A stretch of 50,236 nucleotides of DNA. Origin: Heyndrickxia ginsengihumi (GTDB lineage Bacteria; Bacillota; Bacilli; Bacillales; Bacillaceae_C). Below are positions 38,536-46,367 of this stretch, one piece after another. Numbering within the stretch: the stretch's first letter is position 1; each line of letters opens with the position of its first letter. The translations under genes were made by a program, and so were the position numbers. The DNA lies in assembly GCF_011008565.1 (NCBI RefSeq), contig NZ_JAAIWK010000026.1, positions 1-50,236 on the forward strand, given 5' to 3'. The notes under the pieces are model-generated. The model was not told the origin of the DNA, searched no databases, and saw only the letters and a program-made list of their open reading frames with translations.

Positions 38536-38564
38536 GAACATTGGCTAAGCTCCTTCCATATACT
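38536..38564 (+). promoter_or_regulatory. Candidate sigma-E promoter of ytaF
   Basis: GAACATT at 38536-38542, 14 bases, CATATACT at 38557-38564. That is six of seven and seven of eight matches to the sigma-E consensus KMATATT and CATACANT. It lies just after mutM and 35 bases before ytaF. Confidence 0.6.
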
Positions 38565-38599
38565 ATTTTAGTGATGTGAAAACAGGAAGGAGAATAACA

Positions 38600-39244
38600 A
38601 TGTTTTTTAAGCTATCTATTTTTATATTGGCTTTCGCTGTAAGTTTAGATAACTTTAGTACTGGATTCACATATGGCTTAAGAAAGATGAGAATTCCTCT
38701 TAAATCGGTTCTTATAATAGCGATTTGTTCTGGGGTATCCTTATTTATTTCAATGCTTTTTGGAAAATCATTACTTACTTTTATGCAACCAGAAGTTGCA
38801 AATCGCATTGGTGGTACTATTTTAATTTTAATTGGCGCATGGGTATTGTTTCAGTTTTTCCGCTCTCGTCATGAGCAAGAAGATGATGAAGCAGTATTAG
38901 AGGAAAAAGTAGTGCTGAATTTAGAAATTCGTTCATTAGGTTTTGTGATCCATATTTTGAAAAAACCAACGAGTGCTGATTTTGACCGTTCAGGAACAAT
39001 TACTGGCATTGAAGCGTTTATGTTAGGAATTGCTTTATCATTAGATGCGTTTGGAGCGGGGATAGGAGCAGCAATGATGGGCTACTCATCATACTTATTA
39101 AGTATATTAGTTACTTTAATGAGCTTTTTGTTTGTTTCAGGGGGATTAAAGTTAGGAAACATATTTTCACACTTAAGCTGGATGAAAAAAGTCTCATTTT
39201 TACCAGGAATTTTACTTATATTAATTGGAATCTATAAATTCTAG
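38600..39244 (+). CDS. ytaF: Sporulation membrane protein YtaF
   Basis: A 214-residue, six-helix membrane protein of the YtaF branch of the MntP-like superfamily. The two halves carry related motifs: AVSLDNFSTGFTYGL in the first and ALSLDAFGAGIGAAM in the second, the LysE/MntP-type internal repeat with an Asp in a membrane helix. Between them, residues 127-138 form DFDRSGTITGIE, which fits the EF-hand calcium loop (D-x-D-x-S-G-x-I-x-x-x-E). The ATG at 38600 follows AGGAAGGAG; a GTG at 38576 is not needed. YtaF is annotated as a sporulation protein in Bacillus, and a sigma-E-like promoter upstream supports this. Its transported ion is unknown. coaE follows after 15 bases. Confidence 0.88.
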   Translation: MFFKLSIFILAFAVSLDNFSTGFTYGLRKMRIPLKSVLIIAICSGVSLFISMLFGKSLLTFMQPEVANRIGGTILILIGAWVLFQFFRSRHEQEDDEAVLEEKVVLNLEIRSLGFVIHILKKPTSADFDRSGTITGIEAFMLGIALSLDAFGAGIGAAMMGYSSYLLSILVTLMSFLFVSGGLKLGNIFSHLSWMKKVSFLPGILLILIGIYKF

Positions 39245-39259
39245 AGAGGCATTAGGGGT

Positions 39260-39862
39260 ATGGCAAATATTATTGGATTAACCGGCGGGATCGCAAGTGG
39301 AAAAAGTACAGTTTCAAGTATGTTGAAGTCGAAAGGTTTTACGATCATTGATGCTGATATTGCAGCAAGAAAAGTGGTAGAAAAAGGAGAACAAGCCTAC
39401 ACCAAAATTATTGAGGCTTTTGGCAGGACAATTCTTCATGAAAACGGATCAATTGATCGAAAAAAACTTGGGGAAATTGTTTTTAATGATGAAAAAAAAA
39501 GGCAGCTTTTAAACGGTATTATCCATCCGGAAATTCGGGCATGTATGTTGCGTGAGAAAGAGGATGCAGTAAAAAAAGGAAAACAGACGGTGATCTTAGA
39601 TATACCGCTGTTATTTGAAAATAAACTTGAATGGATGGTTGATCGAACGATTTTAGTATATGTTGATGACCATATTCAATTAGAAAGACTTATGCTGCGC
39701 AATCATTTTTCAGAGCAGGAAGCAAAAAGCAGAATTCAGGCACAAATGCCGTTAATAAAAAAACGTGCTTTAGCTGATAAAGTGATTAATAATAATGGCA
39801 GTATGACAAATACTTTAAAGCAATTAGAACAAATTATTCATGAGTGGAATTTAAAGCCTTAA
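39260..39862 (+). CDS. coaE: Dephospho-CoA kinase
   Basis: Catalyses the last step of coenzyme A synthesis, phosphorylating the 3'-hydroxyl of dephospho-CoA. The 200-residue P-loop kinase has GGIASGKST at residues 9-17, the acceptor-site region DIAARKV with Asp33 nearby, HPEIR, DIPLLFE, and the lid segment LMLRNHFSEQEAKSRIQAQM (about 144-163). A GAGAGGCATTAGGGGT site precedes the ATG. It is probably cotranscribed with ytaF. A long hairpin terminator follows. Confidence 0.97.
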   Translation: MANIIGLTGGIASGKSTVSSMLKSKGFTIIDADIAARKVVEKGEQAYTKIIEAFGRTILHENGSIDRKKLGEIVFNDEKKRQLLNGIIHPEIRACMLREKEDAVKKGKQTVILDIPLLFENKLEWMVDRTILVYVDDHIQLERLMLRNHFSEQEAKSRIQAQMPLIKKRALADKVINNNGSMTNTLKQLEQIIHEWNLKP

Positions 39863-39869
39863 TAGTCAT

Positions 39870-39945
39870 AGTGAATAAGGTCCGATATCCTTGCTACATT
39901 ACAGGTTGTAATGTAGTGAGGAATATCTGCCTTATTTTTTTATAG
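39870..39945 (+). terminator. Long terminator after coaE
   Basis: AATAAGG-GATATCC-CTACATTA on the left pairs with TAATGTAG-GGAATATC-CCTTATT on the right, an interrupted stem of about 27 bp ending in a run of Ts. Confidence 0.82.
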
Positions 39946-39990
39946 TGAAATAACAGAAAAAAGAAAATAATGATTTCACAGGAAAATAAA

Positions 39991-40034
39991 TATGTTATAC
40001 TATATGTAGAATTTAGTGATATAAGTATAACATT
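39991..40034 (+). promoter_or_regulatory. gapB promoter with two CcpN-type operator boxes
   Basis: TATGTTATACT at 39991-40001 matches the CcpN box TRTGHYATAYW at all positions and contains the likely -10, TATACT. A second box in inverted orientation, AGTATAACATT at 40024-40034, differs by one base. TTTCAC at 39974-39979 could be the -35. In B. subtilis CcpN represses gapB and pckA during glycolysis. Confidence 0.8.
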
Positions 40035-40056
40035 ATTTTTAAAGGGGTTGTACGAT

Positions 40057-41088
40057 ATGACAACAAAAATAGCGATAAACGGTTTTGGTCGTATTGGTCG
40101 AATGGTTTTTAGAAAAGCAATGGCAGACCATACTTTAAATATTGTTGCGGTGAATGCAAGTTATCCTGCTGAAACATTAGCACATTTAATAAAATATGAT
40201 ACGATCCATGGCGTTTTTAAAGGAGAAATACAAGTTGAACAAGATGCATTAATCATCGACGGAAAACGGGTACAATTAATAAGTGAACGTGATCCAGCAC
40301 AATTACCATGGAAGAAGCTAGGAATCGATATTGTCATTGAGGCGACAGGAAAGTTTAACAGTCGTGAGAAAGCAGCTCTTCATTTACAGGCCGGGGCCAA
40401 AAAGGTTATTTTAACAGCGCCAGGAAAAAATGAAGATGTGACAATTGTAATAGGAGTGAATGAAAACGTTTTAAATGTTGATCATCACCAAATTATTTCC
40501 AATGCGTCATGTACAACAAACTGCCTTGCCCCTGTAGCAAAAGTGTTAGATGAGCAGTTTGGCATTATAAACGGATTAATGACGACGGTACATTCATATA
40601 CAAATGATCAAAAAAATATTGATAATCCACATAAAGATTTACGACGTGCCCGTGCATGCGGTCAGTCCATTATTCCGACAACGACAGGTGCTGCAAAAGC
40701 ATTAGGTATCGTGTTGCCGAAACTACAAGGAAAATTACATGGTATGGCATTAAGGGTACCAACACCAAATGTTTCATTAGTGGATTTAGTAGTGGACTTA
40801 CGGAAAGAAGTGACGGCAGAGGAAGTCAATGAAGCATTTATGTCAGCTGCCAAAGGATCAATGCGCGGCATTTTAGATGTTACATTTGAACCGCTTGTAT
40901 CAACTGATTTTAATACGAATGAGCATTCTGCCATTATTGATGGCCTTTCGACGATGGTAATGGGGAAGAATAAAGTGAAAGTACTTGCTTGGTATGATAA
41001 CGAATGGGGTTATTCTTGCCGTGTTGTTGATTTAGTATCATTTGTAGCCAATAAAATTAATGATCACAATAAAATTACGATGGCATAA
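40057..41088 (+). CDS. gapB: Gluconeogenic glyceraldehyde-3-phosphate dehydrogenase GapB
   Basis: NADP-preferring GAPDH that works in the gluconeogenic direction. The 343-residue protein has INGFGRIGRM at the N terminus, catalytic Cys152 in SNASCTTNC and His179 in TTVHSYT. At the adenine-ribose site the sequence is AVNASYPAE (31-39), where NAD-specific GapA has an Asp after Val-Asn. The Ala-Ser there is the GapB mark and explains NADP use. The frame extends to 39970, but the ATG at 40057 has GGGGTTG upstream and fits the family. The CcpN-type boxes over the promoter agree with this assignment. Confidence 0.95.
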   Translation: MTTKIAINGFGRIGRMVFRKAMADHTLNIVAVNASYPAETLAHLIKYDTIHGVFKGEIQVEQDALIIDGKRVQLISERDPAQLPWKKLGIDIVIEATGKFNSREKAALHLQAGAKKVILTAPGKNEDVTIVIGVNENVLNVDHHQIISNASCTTNCLAPVAKVLDEQFGIINGLMTTVHSYTNDQKNIDNPHKDLRRARACGQSIIPTTTGAAKALGIVLPKLQGKLHGMALRVPTPNVSLVDLVVDLRKEVTAEEVNEAFMSAAKGSMRGILDVTFEPLVSTDFNTNEHSAIIDGLSTMVMGKNKVKVLAWYDNEWGYSCRVVDLVSFVANKINDHNKITMA

Positions 41089-41138
41089 TCAATTTTCTTA
41101 TAATTAAATATTGTTTTAATCATTCTTTATGTTTAATT

Positions 41139-41184
41139 TTAAAAAAGCCTTCACATGATAAGACGTATAGTGAAGGTTTTTTAT
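41139..41184 (+). terminator. Terminator after gapB
   Basis: AAAAAAGCCTTCAC and GTGAAGGTTTTTT flank a 15-base loop. Confidence 0.85.
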
Positions 41185-41353
41185 TGCCTTTTTTTACTAG
41201 CTCTGCACATTGCAATTGTAAGAGATCGTAATGTTGTTTACTTTTGAAAGACGTATCATAACTTATGCTTCCCTATTAAAGAAACAATATCTGTAAATAG
41301 AATTTTTCAAGTGCGAAAGCATAACGTTTTTAAATAAAAATAAAAAACTTGTA

Positions 41354-41382
41354 TTGCAAATAATAAACAAAATAAGTATACT
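41354..41382 (+). promoter_or_regulatory. Sigma-A promoter of speD
   Basis: TTGCAA at 41354-41359, 17 bases, TATACT at 41377-41382; predicted start of transcription near 41389. Confidence 0.72.
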
Positions 41383-41391
41383 ATGTTTCGT

Positions 41392-41556
41392 GAACTTCTA
41401 CGTTTTTTGTTTGTAACAAAAATGAAGTTGGCCGATAATGTCGCTACTTAAAGGGTTAGGACCTCTTTGGACTAACTTTCCCCCGTGGTAGCTACAAATA
41501 AGCAACATGCAAAACTGTTCTTAGATCGCTAAATTCATGTTAAAGGGGGAACGATC
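41392..41556 (+). promoter_or_regulatory. Structured speD leader RNA, riboswitch-like, class unknown
   Basis: The leader first forms a hairpin: AACTTC 41393-41398 with GAAGTT 41424-41429, and inside it TTTTTGTT with AACAAAAA. Next comes a two-stem unit. GCTAC 41443-41447 pairs with GTAGC 41488-41492, and within it AGGGTTAG 41452-41459 pairs with CTAACTTT 41472-41479. TTCCCCC at 41478-41484 is exactly complementary to the speD ribosome-binding site GGGGGAA at 41545-41551. This suggests control of translation by sequestering the site. I could not match it to a riboswitch class that I know. The gene makes decarboxylated S-adenosylmethionine, so SAM or a polyamine would be natural ligands (inference). 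Confidence 0.6.
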
Positions 41557-41940
41557 ATGGAAACAATGGGTCGTCATGTTATTGAAGAATTATGGGGCTG
41601 TAATATTGACAAGCTTAATGATATAGAATTTATTGAACAAATGTTTGTTGATGCAGCATTGAAATCTGGAGCTGAAATTCGCGAGGTAGCCTTTCATAAA
41701 TTTGCACCTCAAGGTGTAAGTGGGGTTGTAATTATTTCTGAGTCTCACTTAACGATACACAGTTTTCCAGAACATGGATATGCAAGTATTGACGTGTATA
41801 CTTGTGGTGATTTAGATCCAAAGATTGCGGCAAACTATATTGCTGAGAGATTGGATGCAACTTCTCGCGAGACAATTGAACTTCCCCGTGGTATGGGTCC
41901 CGTGCAAGTAAAGTCACCTGTGCGAGAAGAAGTAAAATAA
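41557..41940 (+). CDS. speD: S-adenosylmethionine decarboxylase proenzyme
   Basis: Pyruvoyl enzyme that decarboxylates S-adenosylmethionine to the aminopropyl donor for spermidine. The 127-residue length is the small prokaryotic class 1B form. Self-cleavage is expected between Glu62 and Ser63 in [19 protein letters not shown], where Ser63 becomes the pyruvoyl group. His68 and the later Cys (CGDLDP) are the other processing and catalytic residues. The start has AAAGGGGGAA upstream, which is complementary to part of the leader. speE is not in the window. Position after gapB is conserved in Bacillus. A terminator follows. Confidence 0.97.
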   Translation: METMGRHVIEELWGCNIDKLNDIEFIEQMFVDAALKSGAEIREVAFHKFAPQGVSGVVIISESHLTIHSFPEHGYASIDVYTCGDLDPKIAANYIAERLDATSRETIELPRGMGPVQVKSPVREEVK

Positions 41941-41948
41941 CGAATAAT

Positions 41949-41982
41949 CAACGAGATGATGCTATTCATCTCGTTTTTAATT
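41949..41982 (+). terminator. Terminator after speD
   Basis: AACGAGATGA and TTCATCTCGTT form a stem followed by TTTT. Confidence 0.83.
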
Positions 41983-42066
41983 TGGCAATAATAAGTAATG
42001 GTTGTGATTTTTAGTTCTTTTTTATATGATGTAGTTAATAATGTTCATTAAAACGGAGCTGGTATT

Positions 42067-42525
42067 ATGAAATGTCCGTCATGTCATCATAATAATACGC
42101 GTGTCATTGATTCACGGCCTGTAGATGAAGGACGTTCAATTAGAAGAAGACGTGAGTGTGAAGTTTGTTCATTTCGATTTACAACTTTTGAAAAGGTAGA
42201 AGAGACTCCACTAATTGTTGTTAAAAAAGAAGGAATTAGAGAAGAATTTGATAGAGAAAAAATTTTACGTGGTCTTATTAAGGCTTGTGAAAAACGTCCA
42301 GTTTCATTAGAAGTTCTTGAAAATATGTCAATGGATATTGAGAAAAATATTAGAAGTCAAGGCTACGCAGAGGTTAAATCAGATTTAATTGGTGAAATGG
42401 TGATGGACAGGCTCTCAAAAGTAGATGAAGTTTCGTATGTAAGATTCGCTTCTGTTTATCGCCAATTTAAAGATTTGAACGTGTTTTTAGATGAACTTAA
42501 AGAACTTTTGAACAAGAATTCATAA
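42067..42525 (+). CDS. nrdR: Transcriptional repressor NrdR
   Basis: An ATP/dATP-sensing repressor of ribonucleotide reductase genes. The 152-residue protein has an N-terminal zinc ribbon with Cys3, Cys6, Cys31 and Cys34, the basic SIRRRRECE stretch, and an ATP-cone domain (about 49-139) with [20 protein letters not shown] and the conserved [17 protein letters not shown] end. Its targets bind through NrdR boxes; none were looked for outside this window. A GGAG site lies upstream. The small hairpin after it is a terminator, although dnaB-dnaI follow closely, as in B. subtilis, where they form one operon. Confidence 0.97.
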   Translation: MKCPSCHHNNTRVIDSRPVDEGRSIRRRRECEVCSFRFTTFEKVEETPLIVVKKEGIREEFDREKILRGLIKACEKRPVSLEVLENMSMDIEKNIRSQGYAEVKSDLIGEMVMDRLSKVDEVSYVRFASVYRQFKDLNVFLDELKELLNKNS

Positions 42526-42557
42526 AAGGCTAGAGTGGCTCATTCTAGCTTTTTTAC
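42522..42557 (+). terminator. Terminator after nrdR
   Basis: AAAGGCTAGA, GTGGCTCAT loop, TCTAGCTTTTTT. Read-through to dnaB is possible. Confidence 0.72.
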
Positions 42558-42605
42558 ATATAAAAGGTTCAACAGAGCTTTTTTTGTAAGTAAGGATGTG
42601 CCAGC

Positions 42606-44003
42606 ATGAAACAAATATGGAATGAAATACAGCCAGTAGATCAGTACAAAATTGTATTAAAAGGAATGTTAAACCATTTTGATCAAAAGGTGATGTCTCT
42701 TTTATATCAACCGCTTATTGGACCGAACTGTTACAGTCTCTATATGACGCTATGGAATGAAGTGGAAGTAAATCGCCTATGGTCTGAGACATGGAATCAT
42801 TATCATCTAATGAATTTTTTGCATTTAAATTTACAACAGATTTATGAAGCACGCCTAAAGCTTGAAGGGATTGGGCTGCTAAAGACATATACAAAAAACG
42901 TTGACGATGTACGAACGTTTATTTATGAGTTGCAACCTCCTTTATCTCCAGAACAATTTTTTAACGATGGATTTTTAAATATTTTTTTATATCGTCAAAT
43001 TGGGAAAACGCATTTTTTAAAATTAAAGAAATTTTTCTCAGATCAACGAGTGGAAGCATCAGATTTTCAAGATATTACTCGTTCTTTTCATGATGTGTTT
43101 AAAACTTCAATCGATGAACAAATGATTTATAACGAAGAATTGCAGGAAATCAGCAAGCTTCATGGTGATGAACAATTTATTGCAAGGCGTGAAGCAGAGC
43201 AAATTAAAATTGAAAATCATCATTTTAATTTCGATATTCTATTTGCTGAATTAAGAGACTTTATGATCCCGCAACGTGCCATTACATCTGAAGTAAAAGA
43301 AGCAATTATAAAATTATCTTATCTATATGGCATAAATGAATTAGATATGAAAAGTATCTTACTAAGTGCAGTAAATGCAGAACAGACAATTGAAATTGAT
43401 GAACTTCGAAAATTGGCAAGAGATTGGTATCAGATTGAACATCAAGAGGGGCTTCCTCAGCTTGTAGATCGGATACAACCAGCAATGTATCGGTCTTCGG
43501 TCAAAAATGAGGGAGATACAGAAGAAGAAAAATTAATTACTTATTTAGAAACTACTTCTCCAAGACAGGTGTTAATGGATATATCCGATGGTAGCGAACC
43601 TGCAAAGGCGGATCTTCAGGCAATTGAAGATGTGATGTTCCAGCAACAATTACCTCCAGGCGTTATGAATGTGCTTATCCAATATGTGCTCATTAAAACA
43701 GATATGAAATTAACAAAAAATTATTTAGAAAAAGTAGCCTCACATTGGGCCCGGAAAAAATTGAAAACTGTTAAAGAGGCAATGGAATTTGCAATAAAGG
43801 AAGACCGCCAGTACAAACAATGGGTGAATACAAAAGATAATAAGACACAAAGACGTAAACCTGTTCGAACAGAAAAGCTCCCTGATTGGTTTGCTGAGGA
43901 AAACAATGAAAAAGCGGCACAAAAGGAAATACAAAATACAGAATCATTAGAGGAAAAAAGGAAAAGGCTCGAACAAATTCGCAATCAATATAAGAAAGGG
44001 TGA
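42606..44003 (+). CDS. dnaB: Replication initiation and membrane attachment protein DnaB
   Basis: The Firmicute-specific DnaB, not the helicase. It works with DnaD and DnaI to load the replicative helicase at oriC and attaches the origin to the membrane. The 465-residue protein has an N-terminal winged-helix dimerisation domain (about 1-120, with KVMSLLYQPLIGPNCYSLY), a linker, and DDBH2-type helical domains (about 210-280 and 320-400). The last of these contains the YxxxIxxxW-like segment ending VASHWARKKLKTVKEAMEF. The C-terminal 60 residues are charged and likely disordered. dnaI starts 5 bases after its stop, so the two are translationally linked. Confidence 0.96.
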   Translation: MKQIWNEIQPVDQYKIVLKGMLNHFDQKVMSLLYQPLIGPNCYSLYMTLWNEVEVNRLWSETWNHYHLMNFLHLNLQQIYEARLKLEGIGLLKTYTKNVDDVRTFIYELQPPLSPEQFFNDGFLNIFLYRQIGKTHFLKLKKFFSDQRVEASDFQDITRSFHDVFKTSIDEQMIYNEELQEISKLHGDEQFIARREAEQIKIENHHFNFDILFAELRDFMIPQRAITSEVKEAIIKLSYLYGINELDMKSILLSAVNAEQTIEIDELRKLARDWYQIEHQEGLPQLVDRIQPAMYRSSVKNEGDTEEEKLITYLETTSPRQVLMDISDGSEPAKADLQAIEDVMFQQQLPPGVMNVLIQYVLIKTDMKLTKNYLEKVASHWARKKLKTVKEAMEFAIKEDRQYKQWVNTKDNKTQRRKPVRTEKLPDWFAEENNEKAAQKEIQNTESLEEKRKRLEQIRNQYKKG

Positions 44004-44008
44004 GATAA

Positions 44009-44947
44009 GTGGAAAATATCAATCGTACATTAAAAAAGCTTTCGTCTAGTCAGCAATTTCAACAACGCTATGAGATGATGAGAAATGAAATTATGTCTCA
44101 CCCTGATGTTCAACGATTTTTTGAACAGCATCGTGGAGAAATTACAAAAACGATCATCGAAAAAAGTTTAATGAAATTATATGAGTACATTTCACAAGAA
44201 AAAAATTGCAGTAAATGCAAAAATTTAGGACAATGTATCAATATGATGAAAGGTTATGTTCCAGAGCTAGTTTTACAAGGTGATATGATCAATATTGAAT
44301 ATAAACGTTGTCCAACAAAAATCGTTGCTGATGAGCGAAGCAAAACAGCTAAGTTGATTCAAAGCATGTATATGCCAAAAGATATTCTTCACGCTAATTT
44401 CGGTGACTTTTCTTTAGATTATAATGGCCGTTTCGTCGCTTATGAGTTAGCAGAACAATTCGTTCGCGAATATGAGCCTGGGAAAAGAATGAAAGGCTTA
44501 TATCTGTATGGGAAGTTTGGGGTTGGAAAGTCTTATTTACTAGGGGCAATTGCTAACCAACTTGCAGAAATGAAGCATGTTTCATCATTAATCGTGTATG
44601 TTCCAGAATTTTTCCGAGAAATGAAGCAATCTTTAGGCAATCATTCAACAAATGACAAAATTGAAGCGGTAAAAAAAGTACCAATATTAATGTTGGATGA
44701 TATTGGTGCGGAAGCGATGTCCAGTTGGACAAGAGATGAAGTGCTAGGTTCCATTCTTCAATATCGAATGCAGGAAGAACTGCCGACATTTTTTACATCA
44801 AATTTTAATTATGATGAGCTTGAATACCATCTTTCATATACGCAACGAGGCGAGGAAGAAAAGCTGAAAGCAGCAAGAATCATGGAAAGAATTCAATATT
44901 TAACAACTCCAGTATTAATGGATGGCCCCAATCAGCGAAAATCTTAA
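44009..44947 (+). CDS. dnaI: Primosomal helicase loader DnaI
   Basis: AAA+ ATPase that loads the replicative helicase DnaC onto DNA. The 312-residue protein has an N-terminal helicase-binding, zinc-binding domain with Cys67, Cys70, Cys76 and Cys101, followed by the ATPase domain. Walker A is GKFGVGKS (168-175) and Walker B is ILMLDD (226-231). A sensor-1-like TSNF and a terminal arginine-rich region follow. The start is GTG with AAAGGGTGAG upstream, immediately after the dnaB stop. A long hairpin terminator follows. Confidence 0.96.
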   Translation: MENINRTLKKLSSSQQFQQRYEMMRNEIMSHPDVQRFFEQHRGEITKTIIEKSLMKLYEYISQEKNCSKCKNLGQCINMMKGYVPELVLQGDMINIEYKRCPTKIVADERSKTAKLIQSMYMPKDILHANFGDFSLDYNGRFVAYELAEQFVREYEPGKRMKGLYLYGKFGVGKSYLLGAIANQLAEMKHVSSLIVYVPEFFREMKQSLGNHSTNDKIEAVKKVPILMLDDIGAEAMSSWTRDEVLGSILQYRMQEELPTFFTSNFNYDELEYHLSYTQRGEEEKLKAARIMERIQYLTTPVLMDGPNQRKS

Positions 44948-45024
44948 AGGTCTGATGCCGCCTGCTGTAAATGAGATATAGAGTGATCTCATTTGTGGCA
45001 TGGTGGCAGATGACCTTTTTTATA
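44943..45024 (+). terminator. Terminator after nrdR-dnaB-dnaI
   Basis: The outer arms AAAGGTC-TGATGCCGCC and GGTGGCAGATGACCTTTTT pair with a few mismatches, and an inner AAATGAGAT/ATCTCATTT hairpin sits in the loop. The stem ends in a T run. Confidence 0.78.
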
Positions 45025-45178
45025 TGATGAAAAAAGTGATTTACATTCTAAATAGTCCAAGTCCCCCATATACATGAAATATGGTAAAAGCTTTTAGAGC
45101 TTACATACAGATACTTGTAGGAATAAACAATGCGGATGGGATGACAGATTGATCTTCCGTAATAGGGGGGGACCATGC

Positions 45179-46036
45179 TTGGACTTAATTTTCAAATATA
45201 TGAAAGACGCTTTATGGCTACAGCAATATTTTTGTGAGCACTTTGAAGAAGACATCAATGTGTACGAAACACTTTTTCAAAACCAAGAACACGCACTTGC
45301 GACGATCCCAGATGATCAGGGGGCAAGCAAAGGTAAAGTAAAAGACGCTATTATTCAATTAATTTTATCGAAAAAAAGAAATGAATGGATTCGCAAAAGA
45401 TTATCAGAATTTTATTATTTCACCGAGGAGCAAGAGCAAAATAATATATTAGAAATTATCATTGATATGCTTAATGGTAGCCGTAAAGAATTACTAGCTT
45501 TCGTGAAACGATTAGATGAACCAAATGAGCTAGAAAAAGCAGTGTATTCATCACTGGAGTCTGATACAGTTTCCATTGATTCATTATTGACTTTTCGCTT
45601 AAAAGAATATTTTGAACGATTAGAAACATATATCGAAATTGCGATTGATGAATATAAGATGGAACAGGATTATCAAATTTATGTACAAACATTACGTGAC
45701 TACTTAAAGAATCGTGAGGCGCGCATCGCTCATATCAATCTTTACTTTGAAGAATATGGGAAGTTTTATAATGAGCAGTTCCAAGAAATATCGAAAAATG
45801 AAATGAGCGAATTGCTTGATCGCCGTTTATTGACCAATCATCCTATATATATTGATTCTGCGACCATTGCACCGTTGCTATCAATCGCACCGACTAACAT
45901 TTTTATTTATACAAATGAGCCGGATAGCGGATTAATTCGAACCATTTGTAATATTTTTGAAGAAAGAGTAACCATTTTATCAAAGGAAATATTTTTGCAA
46001 GCCAAAAAACATCCACGTGTGTTAAATGAATCATAA
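45179..46036 (+). CDS. ytxC: YtxC family sporulation protein
   Basis: A 285-residue soluble protein recognised as YtxC from its place between dnaI and thrS and from the central segment around LLTFRLKEYFERLETYIEIAIDEYKMEQDYQ (about 135-165, cited by its ends). It has long amphipathic helices and no catalytic motif I can identify. YtxC is annotated as sporulation-related, but its role is unknown. The start needs care. The strong AGGGGGG site at 45164-45171 is 7 bases before TTG 45179 in the coding frame. An ATG at 45175 in another frame runs only 20 codons. An upstream TTG at 45149 in frame has no site. Confidence 0.85.
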   Translation: MDLIFKYMKDALWLQQYFCEHFEEDINVYETLFQNQEHALATIPDDQGASKGKVKDAIIQLILSKKRNEWIRKRLSEFYYFTEEQEQNNILEIIIDMLNGSRKELLAFVKRLDEPNELEKAVYSSLESDTVSIDSLLTFRLKEYFERLETYIEIAIDEYKMEQDYQIYVQTLRDYLKNREARIAHINLYFEEYGKFYNEQFQEISKNEMSELLDRRLLTNHPIYIDSATIAPLLSIAPTNIFIYTNEPDSGLIRTICNIFEERVTILSKEIFLQAKKHPRVLNES

Positions 46037-46049
46037 AAAAGGAATGCCC

Positions 46050-46078
46050 TTGATTTTTTTTGAATGAACTCATATAAT
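46050..46078 (+). promoter_or_regulatory. Sigma-A promoter of thrS
   Basis: TTGATT at 46050-46055, 17 bases, TATAAT at 46073-46078. Confidence 0.7.
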
Positions 46079-46084
46079 TACTAA

Positions 46085-46350
46085 CATAATGTAATTATAT
46101 AAAATGAACAAGTAATGATGAGGACAAGGGTATTCTATTTACGGTTTACAGAGAGGAAAGTCATGGCTGCAAGCTTTCTAACACGACTAGATTACTTACC
46201 ACCTCTGAACTTCAACTGCGAACTTTAGTAGTAGTTGGCGGATACGTTCCGTTATCAATCACTAAGTCATATCTTATGCAAGATATGAAAATTAGGGTGG
46301 AACCACGTGTATTCAACTCGTCCCTTTCTTTAGGGACGAGTTTTTTATTT
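46085..46350 (+). promoter_or_regulatory. T-box riboswitch upstream of thrS
   Basis: The T-box core AGGGTGGAACCACG is at 46294-46307, the sequence that pairs with the uncharged tRNA acceptor end. The stem I elements AGAGAG and GCTGCAAG lie at about 46151-46173. The terminator stem ACTCGTCCCT with AGGGACGAGT, followed by TTTTTT, is at 46316-46346. Thr codons (ACC) occur near 46199-46204, but I did not fold the specifier loop. When threonyl-tRNA is uncharged the antiterminator forms and thrS is expressed. Confidence 0.93.
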
Positions 46351-46367
46351 TTTAAGGAGTGATAAAA

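Larger units (their letters stand above)
41089..41556. other. Intergenic region between gapB and speD
   Basis: A 468-base gap containing the gapB terminator, an AT-rich stretch without ORF, a strong sigma-A promoter (41354-41382), and the structured speD leader (about 41389-41556). Confidence 0.7.

Noticed and set aside
41424-41453. Nine-codon reading frame in the speD leader (ATG AAG TTG ... TAA), reminiscent of eukaryotic SAM decarboxylase upstream ORFs
   Set aside because: No Shine-Dalgarno sequence precedes it and it overlaps the arms of the proposed stems, so an RNA-structure explanation is preferred.
45175-45234. ATG with an excellent ribosome-binding site before ytxC, suggesting a frameshift
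   Set aside because: The frame closes after 20 codons, and TTG 45179 in the coding frame is equally well placed behind the same site.
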